IMG/VR virus record: IMGVR_UViG_3300022868_000009
Coordinates: 186,001 to 250,000 of that record
Direction: 5' to 3' (one strand)
From: a virus
Length of the DNA stretch: 64,000 nt
How positions within the stretch are numbered: the first letter of the stretch is position 1; each line of letters begins with the position of its first letter. A program made the position numbers and the translations under genes. Below are positions 58,809-64,000 of the stretch, piece by piece. A model generated the notes under the pieces. It searched no databases, was not told where the DNA came from, and saw only the letters and a list, made by a program, of their open reading frames with translations.

Positions 58809-59500
58809 TATCTAAATGTTTTATAAAATTTACCTAAATTGTTCTTCTTATATATTAATTCTTTTTCTCTTCTATCTAATTCTTCTAAAAATTCTTCATC
58901 ATTAGAAACACCAAAATCTTTATAATGTTTCTCTCTAGAAGGCGCGGATGTCGTATAACTACCGTAAGTCGCAATTGAGTCTGGTTTTGTAGTTTCAGGT
59001 AAATTTCTTTTTATAATTAACCCAGCCATTCTATTATCAATTTGATTAATTATTGGATCTTTTAAATGTTTAACAATTTTCTTATTATTTTTAGTTTCTG
59101 GATAAAATGCAATAAATTCATCAAAAACGCCAATATCAAAAAGTCTACTTTTATTACTAGATTTAGTACTCGTTATTCCTTCACTATATTCATAATCTGC
59201 AATTAAAGGAAATATATCATTAATATCTTTTGATTTTGAATTCATAAAATCATATAGAGGTTGTATGGCTTTTTTATAAGCTTTTTGATTTTCTTCTTCT
59301 ATACCAACTTTATTTCTTTCATACCAATTCGTACTCAAAGATCTCCATTTATCCTTGATCTTATCATATCCTTGATAAGTACTATAATCTTTTTTAAGTT
59401 TTTGAAGACTTTTTAATACAACATCATCATCAACAATATTTTCAATTTCTTCCAATCTAATTTCAAGATCTTCAAGATCATTACTACAATATATTTTCAT
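58808..59500 (-). CDS. Hypothetical protein
   Basis: This 230-residue protein has an acidic N-terminal coiled coil (about 10-45), then mixed structure; residues about 190-215 are Ser/Lys/Glu-rich. No tag and no family. Coupled by one-base overlaps on both sides. Confidence 0.5.
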   Translation of the reverse strand: MKIYCSNDLEDLEIRLEEIENIVDDDVVLKSLQKLKKDYSTYQGYDKIKDKWRSLSTNWYERNKVGIEEENQKAYKKAIQPLYDFMNSKSKDINDIFPLIADYEYSEGITSTKSSNKSRLFDIGVFDEFIAFYPETKNNKKIVKHLKDPIINQIDNRMAGLIIKRNLPETTKPDSIATYGSYTTSAPSREKHYKDFGVSNDEEFLEELDRREKELIYKKNNLGKFYKTFR

Positions 59501-59922
59501 TAAAATAAACCTAATTTATTTGATTCAGTTGAATATTTGTATTGTGGATATTTATCCAAAAACTCATCTAATTCAAAATTGTTTTTTGTTTTAGTTTTTT
59601 GTAAAATTTCATTAAGACTATCTTCAACACTAACACCTAAAACTTCGAAATCTTTGTAGATACCAGTTGATAGTTTATTCTTATATTCAGAATTAGGATT
59701 ATAAGATATATAACCTTTATTTTCAGAAGGTTTAAAATTCTTTTTATCATTAACAAAATCTAACCATTCTATATTAAATTTTTCATCACCATTATAAATA
59801 TCACAAAAAATAGTGTAAATAATTTTCAATTTATCAGGTTTAATATTATATAATGTTAAATCGTTCCCTGTATAATCAAGATTAATGTTTTCAAACATTT
59901 TATATAAAACTAAATATTTCAT
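59500..59922 (-). CDS. Tag-like hypothetical protein
   Basis: This 140-residue protein starts MKYLVLYKMFENINLD. Hydrophobic spacing is tag-like, less basic than others. The rest is acidic/aromatic with a C-terminal ELDEFLDKYPQYK helix. It leads the three-gene group 59922-58512, with AATATATAA boxes just upstream. Confidence 0.5.
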   Translation of the reverse strand: MKYLVLYKMFENINLDYTGNDLTLYNIKPDKLKIIYTIFCDIYNGDEKFNIEWLDFVNDKKNFKPSENKGYISYNPNSEYKNKLSTGIYKDFEVLGVSVEDSLNEILQKTKTKNNFELDEFLDKYPQYKYSTESNKLGLF

Positions 59923-59978
59923 AATATTATATATTTAAATTAAATTCTAACTTTTTGTTTTTTCTTTTGTAAGGTTTT

Positions 59979-60683
59979 TTAGATATTCACATCACCTTGT
60001 TCCTTAATATAACTAATTAAATCAGGTCTTCTTTCACCGCCACGAGGATATGGATCATTTCCAAATGCTTTATCTAAAGTGCCTTGTTGGAAATTTATAG
60101 GAATATCATAAATTGAAGTACTAGTCGCAACATCATCATCGTCAATTTCCCAAAATATATCAATCCAATTAAATCTAAATGTTATAGTAAATGTAATTTC
60201 TTGAACCTCTTGAATTTGATATGCTAAACTAATAGAAGATATATTTTTTAATAAAACATCCCTAAATGATACAGTATAAATCAAATCCCCATCTTTATTC
60301 AAAACATGTAATAAAAATAAGGGTAAATGAGTCTTCTTAGGGTTTAAATAACTCTCAATTAATACCTGTAATAATATAAAATAATTTAAATGAGAATCAA
60401 CAGATCTAAAAGTTATATCTAAATCATTACTAAATTTATCCTGTACATTTTGAGCCTCTCTCCATGAATATTTCTTACCATATTTTAATCTCTGCTCTGG
60501 ATTATCTAATGTAAAAGAAGGAAAAGATATTTCCTTTATCGTAGAATTAACATAATCAATAACAGAATCATATGCTACAAAATTTTTATCCATTAACTTC
60601 TTAAAATCTCTGTATAAATACTCTTCGATAAAATCAACCGGTAAGTTGAATATAAACTGATTGTTTTGTGAACTTAATCTCAT
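59979..60683 (-). CDS. Structural protein, tail-type
   Basis: This is a 234-residue protein with FIFNLPVDFIEEYLYRDFKKLMDKNF, W/Y-rich middle and a beta-rich end (QEITFTITFRFNWIDIFWEIDDDD). The pattern 'NLPVDFI.......F..Y.SVIDYVNSTI' is seen in conserved virion proteins of large Bacteroidota phages near tail genes. The C-terminus is disordered. Specific role not known. Confidence 0.5.
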   Translation of the reverse strand: MRLSSQNNQFIFNLPVDFIEEYLYRDFKKLMDKNFVAYDSVIDYVNSTIKEISFPSFTLDNPEQRLKYGKKYSWREAQNVQDKFSNDLDITFRSVDSHLNYFILLQVLIESYLNPKKTHLPLFLLHVLNKDGDLIYTVSFRDVLLKNISSISLAYQIQEVQEITFTITFRFNWIDIFWEIDDDDVATSTSIYDIPINFQQGTLDKAFGNDPYPRGGERRPDLISYIKEQGDVNI

Positions 60684-60687
60684 AATT

Positions 60688-62868
60688 TTATGTTAATATT
60701 TCATATGCCTTATCAATACCACCTTCACTACTAATACCTTCAAGTTTTAGTATTTCATCTTTCATTGCATTTGTAATGTTTTCTATTATATAGGTGAAAT
60801 TATACATTGTCTTAACTTTAGAAAAATCTCCAATAATTTGTTCCAATTGTGAATTAAATGATGTTTGATTATAAGTACTTTTCACAAATAAAACAAAATA
60901 TCTAATATTAGAACTTGTACCATCACTTGCACCACCTTGTCCAGATTCTGCAGCTATACCACCTTGTTTATAACCTTCATCATAACCTGCATCATAATTT
61001 ACATTAACTTTAATATCATTATAATTTCCAACAACACCATCATTATAACCAGCTAAAAAACCATCAGCATAATCAGCAGAAGCACCACCTCCACCTCCAG
61101 TAACATCATTAATACCAGGTCCGGTATTTGGTTTTAAATTAGAATATACAGGTGATGTTACTCCAACATTTATTTGATCTTGTAAACTTGAACCAACAGC
61201 AGCTTGACTAGACGCACTATCTAAAAAAGTAACATTTTCATAAATAGCAAACTTACCAGAATAAATAAGAGTCTTAGTTCCACTAAACTGTCCGTTTAAA
61301 GTAATATAAAAATTAGTATTATTTTCACTTATAGTTTTTAATGTTTGTACATCTCTTTGACTAACCTTAAATACTATTTGACCTTTATCATATAAATTTT
61401 GATCTGTTTCATAAAATATATCCTTCTCTAAAAACTCCTCATCAGATTTAAATGATAATACTATTTTTGAATTAAACATTAATTCTGATAAATCATAAGG
61501 GGCTACACTAGCATCCGCTGATAATATACCCATAGAAAATTTAATAATATTATCAAATGGAGTAATCATTATCTCTAATAAACCATTGCCCTTATAACCG
61601 GAAACAGACTTAGAACTACCAACCATTATTTTATACTTATCTATTAATATAGGATAATTAACCTTACTAACAGATAAATCAGGTAAAAATTTACTTGTAA
61701 TATTACCTCTATTCAAACTTTCAACTGGGTTTGAATTATATAAAGTAGGCAAATAAGCATCCGCAATATCTATCCTAGTTAAATTAATACCATATTTAAA
61801 TAAATTAGTAGTTAAACCCAATGAAGCACTTCTTTCAATTTGACTTAAATCTGTTAAATCTATAACTTTCATTAATACATCTATAGCTGCAGTAGTATTA
61901 GAAAATGTAATAACAGGTCTGTAATAAACCTCCTGTGCAAAATTTTCAGTCACAGTAAATGTTTGTGTTCTCTGTCTTATATTTTCTTCATATAATGTAA
62001 CATCATATTCTAATCTTATAATTTTTCCTTTAGCTCTTAAATCAGCAACAAAATCATCCATATTTTCATTTGAACCATTATAAGTTCCCTGAATTATGAA
62101 AAAATCTCCAACATCAGACTCTGCAATCTCACAACCCAATGTTTCATATTCTGGTGATTGAGACAATGAAGCGGTATACCAATTATCAGTATAATAATAC
62201 TTAGTTCCAAATGTTGTTTCAGTATCAGTTATATATGTAAATTGAATAAATATAGGAGCAGTCTCACTTAAACCAACACCATTAGTTAAATTGTAATTAA
62301 TAGTATCTGGTAACGCAGCGTTATTTTGATTTAAAAATGTTGTTCTTTGTGGTGATAAAACTCTCACTGAAGGTACATCTAACTCAATATATTTAATCCA
62401 AACTTGTTCGTCATAGTATTGAGGCACTCCAAATTGTACTTCATTTTGTCTATTAGGATCTTCATTATCAAAGAAATAATTAGATAATTCATATACATTA
62501 TTATTATTATAATCATAAGTATAAACCTTAATTAAAAAACCTTTATAAGTTCCATCATCTATTGTGTTATTTTGAGATAATTTAATTTTTATTTTATCAT
62601 ATAAAACTGGACTAGAATTATATGTTTGTGATTTTATAAAATTGTATGTTGTACTTAATTGAGCATATTTTCTAGATATAGGATCAATATTAATTAATTG
62701 GTTATTTGGAATATTAATAGCAGTTGCTCTATTAGATGTGAACAACCTTTTACTATTATCATTTAGATTAGTGTATACTTGATATTGCTCAGATATATTG
62801 TTATCATTATCATAAGTCCATTCAAGTAGAATATTAGTATCTAATTTTAAATATTTGTTCAACGACAT
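60688..62868 (-). CDS. Large structural protein
   Basis: This 726-residue, beta-rich protein, Asn/Tyr/Thr-rich, carries a Gly-rich linker (TGGGGGAS at about 598-605), followed by repeats (AGYNDGVVGNYND, AGYDEGYKQGG). N-terminal LDTNILLEWTYDNDN is typical of conserved phage neck or tail proteins. It is in line with the tail-type gene 4 bases downstream. No assigned function. Confidence 0.5.
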   Translation of the reverse strand: MSLNKYLKLDTNILLEWTYDNDNNISEQYQVYTNLNDNSKRLFTSNRATAINIPNNQLINIDPISRKYAQLSTTYNFIKSQTYNSSPVLYDKIKIKLSQNNTIDDGTYKGFLIKVYTYDYNNNNVYELSNYFFDNEDPNRQNEVQFGVPQYYDEQVWIKYIELDVPSVRVLSPQRTTFLNQNNAALPDTINYNLTNGVGLSETAPIFIQFTYITDTETTFGTKYYYTDNWYTASLSQSPEYETLGCEIAESDVGDFFIIQGTYNGSNENMDDFVADLRAKGKIIRLEYDVTLYEENIRQRTQTFTVTENFAQEVYYRPVITFSNTTAAIDVLMKVIDLTDLSQIERSASLGLTTNLFKYGINLTRIDIADAYLPTLYNSNPVESLNRGNITSKFLPDLSVSKVNYPILIDKYKIMVGSSKSVSGYKGNGLLEIMITPFDNIIKFSMGILSADASVAPYDLSELMFNSKIVLSFKSDEEFLEKDIFYETDQNLYDKGQIVFKVSQRDVQTLKTISENNTNFYITLNGQFSGTKTLIYSGKFAIYENVTFLDSASSQAAVGSSLQDQINVGVTSPVYSNLKPNTGPGINDVTGGGGGASADYADGFLAGYNDGVVGNYNDIKVNVNYDAGYDEGYKQGGIAAESGQGGASDGTSSNIRYFVLFVKSTYNQTSFNSQLEQIIGDFSKVKTMYNFTYIIENITNAMKDEILKLEGISSEGGIDKAYEILT

Positions 62869-62891
62869 AAATTTTTACTATAATTTTAAAC

Positions 62892-62901
62892 TATATATTA
62901 A
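62892..62901 (-). promoter_or_regulatory. Late-type promoter box
   Basis: TTAATATATA, ending 23 nt before the ATG at 62868; promoter for the two structural genes. Confidence 0.6.
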
Positions 62902-62941
62902 AATGACAAATATGAAACTAGAAAATTTATAGATTATTAAA

Positions 62942-64000
62942 TTAAATTGTAATAGTTAATTCATCATATGGATATTCCTGTTTTTTATAAATATTATCCC
63001 TTCTCGATAAATAGTGATTATATAATGTATTAGTATATTGCTTTGAAAATCTATCAACTATATCAAATACAATTAATTTACTTTTTTCAGAATGTAATCT
63101 TAATCCACGTCCAATAGACTGACGTATAATTTGATCAGATTTAAAAGAATCAGCAAATACAATATTAACAATTGATTTTATATTAACACCTGTACTTAAT
63201 GTACCATAACTCGCTACAAGTATTTTTGGATTACCACTTGTAATCTCCATATATTTTTTAATTTGTATTCTAACATCCGATTTAACAGAACCATCTATAT
63301 AATAAAAATCTTTTCCCTGTATATTATTTCTAAAAAAATCATATAATTGTGTACCATAGTCAATACTATGAAACAAAACTAACGAATTTTGTTTAAATTT
63401 AGTAACCAATTTAGTTAAAAATAATTTTCTTTTTTCTGAATTATGAATATATTGTTTCTCTAATTCAAAAGCTTTCTTACCACCGCCCCTCTTCTTAATC
63501 ATAAAAACATTTTCTGCAAATTCATGATCATCATAATTTAATTGTAAAGACTTTATTTTTAAATTACTTATAACACCAATCTCCTGTAGTTTTTTAGCTC
63601 TCACAGTTAAAAGTTTAGGACCCATTAATGATTCAATAGTCATTAATTCTGAAGTTCCATTTAATGGATATGTACCAGACATACCAAATCTATATCTAGC
63701 ATAACCAAATGTTCTTTCTAGAATAGTATTAATAGTTTTAGCTTTAGCTTTATGTGCTTCATCAGTACCTATTAAATAAAATTGTTTGAAAAATTCTTTT
63801 GGATATTTCTCTAAAGATTGATATGTGCCAATATAAATATTCGGTTCAACATTATCTCTATTTTTTCTTGGTTTATCAGACATAATCTCTTGTATCTTAA
63901 TATCTAAAGGTTCTTTTTGTTCTTTATTATAACCCTCATTATAATCTAAAATATCATCATAAAATTGTGTCACCAAAGATATATTAGGAACAATTAACAA
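62942..64000 (-). CDS. UvsW-like SF2 helicase, N-terminus cut by window edge
   Basis: This is a 352-residue C-terminal piece. Motif Ia VPNISLVTQF is near the edge, so Walker A (motif I) lies outside. Motif II is TDEAHK (DEAH type), motif III MSGTYPL, motif V LSTGVNIKSI, motif VI QSIGRGLR. UvsW in T4 unwinds R-loops and branched DNA, thereby switching origin to recombination-dependent replication. The minus strand continues past 64000 with an open frame. Confidence 0.8.
   Translation of the reverse strand: MLIVPNISLVTQFYDDILDYNEGYNKEQKEPLDIKIQEIMSDKPRKNRDNVEPNIYIGTYQSLEKYPKEFFKQFYLIGTDEAHKAKAKTINTILERTFGYARYRFGMSGTYPLNGTSELMTIESLMGPKLLTVRAKKLQEIGVISNLKIKSLQLNYDDHEFAENVFMIKKRGGGKKAFELEKQYIHNSEKRKLFLTKLVTKFKQNSLVLFHSIDYGTQLYDFFRNNIQGKDFYYIDGSVKSDVRIQIKKYMEITSGNPKILVASYGTLSTGVNIKSIVNIVFADSFKSDQIIRQSIGRGLRLHSEKSKLIVFDIVDRFSKQYTNTLYNHYLSRRDNIYKKQEYPYDELTITI

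Overview
This window is a very AT-rich, gene-dense stretch of a large tailed-phage genome with a T4-like (contractile-tail) gene set. The diagnostic genes are a tail sheath N-terminus, a gp5-type OB-fold hub protein, a gp27-like hub and a gp53/LysM-like wedge protein on the structural side. On the replication side there are a UvsX/RecA recombinase, a gp41/DnaB-like helicase, a gp32-like SSB, a UvsW helicase, a PhoH protein and an ECF sigma factor. Most start codons lack a Shine-Dalgarno and follow A-rich leaders, and some leaders carry a TATATTTG-type box. Both are familiar from Bacteroidota and their phages, so I infer a large myovirus of a Bacteroidota host. No host gene, tRNA or CRISPR array was recognised. 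TAG is used as a real stop (for example at 8946 and 51932), so the code looks standard.

Layout. 1-1638: tail sheath (runs off the left edge). 1782-6968: mixed genes with a small family-A-like palm polymerase, an RNA ligase and membrane proteins. 7077-23628: a long plus-strand block with a DUF932-like protein, ECF sigma factor, DUF4326, HNH, DUF4342, HAD-like, thioredoxin, NMN adenylyltransferase, a zinc-ribbon beta protein, two VWA proteins, a homing-type endonuclease, YqeY, a Pth2-like protein, a MoxR/CobS-like AAA+ ATPase, and pieces of the C-terminal half of an NAD+-dependent DNA ligase. 23672-32660: minus-strand short tagged proteins, then a baseplate operon. 32841-39395: plus-strand replication core (UvsX, helicase, class II ribonucleotide reductase). 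39352-47539: minus-strand Mre11-like pseudo-enzyme, polynucleotide kinase, DHH phosphoesterase, tagged proteins and a WxxG-repeat fibre-like protein, with one plus gene inside. 47863-52912: plus-strand SSB with a leader ORF, tagged proteins and endonuclease IV. 52913-64000: mostly minus, with a nuclease-like protein, CCA-adding enzyme, PhoH, YkuK, a four-S1-domain protein, tagged proteins, two structural proteins and UvsW (runs off the right edge).

How the parts fit. Ten or more transcription units start 18-23 nt downstream of the same box (TTAATATATA or TTATATATAA/G), a likely late promoter, and the ECF factor at 8073 is the natural candidate to read it. Terminator hairpins often sit directly before such promoters. 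The most striking signal is a short amphipathic N-terminus, M-K-(H/Y)-(L/I)-K-x-(F/Y)-x-x-(F/Y/W). It recurs on about fifteen otherwise unrelated proteins and in several is followed by an (I/L)xE site. This resembles the capsid-targeting sequence of T4 internal proteins. If it works the same way, a CCA-adding enzyme and a DHH phosphoesterase would be packaged and delivered with the DNA.

Other coherent groups are RNA repair (kinase, ligase, CCA enzyme, Pth2), NAD (NMN adenylyltransferase and ligase pieces sharing a near-identical 40-nt leader), and cobalamin (class II reductase plus CobS/CobT-like MoxR-VWA proteins).
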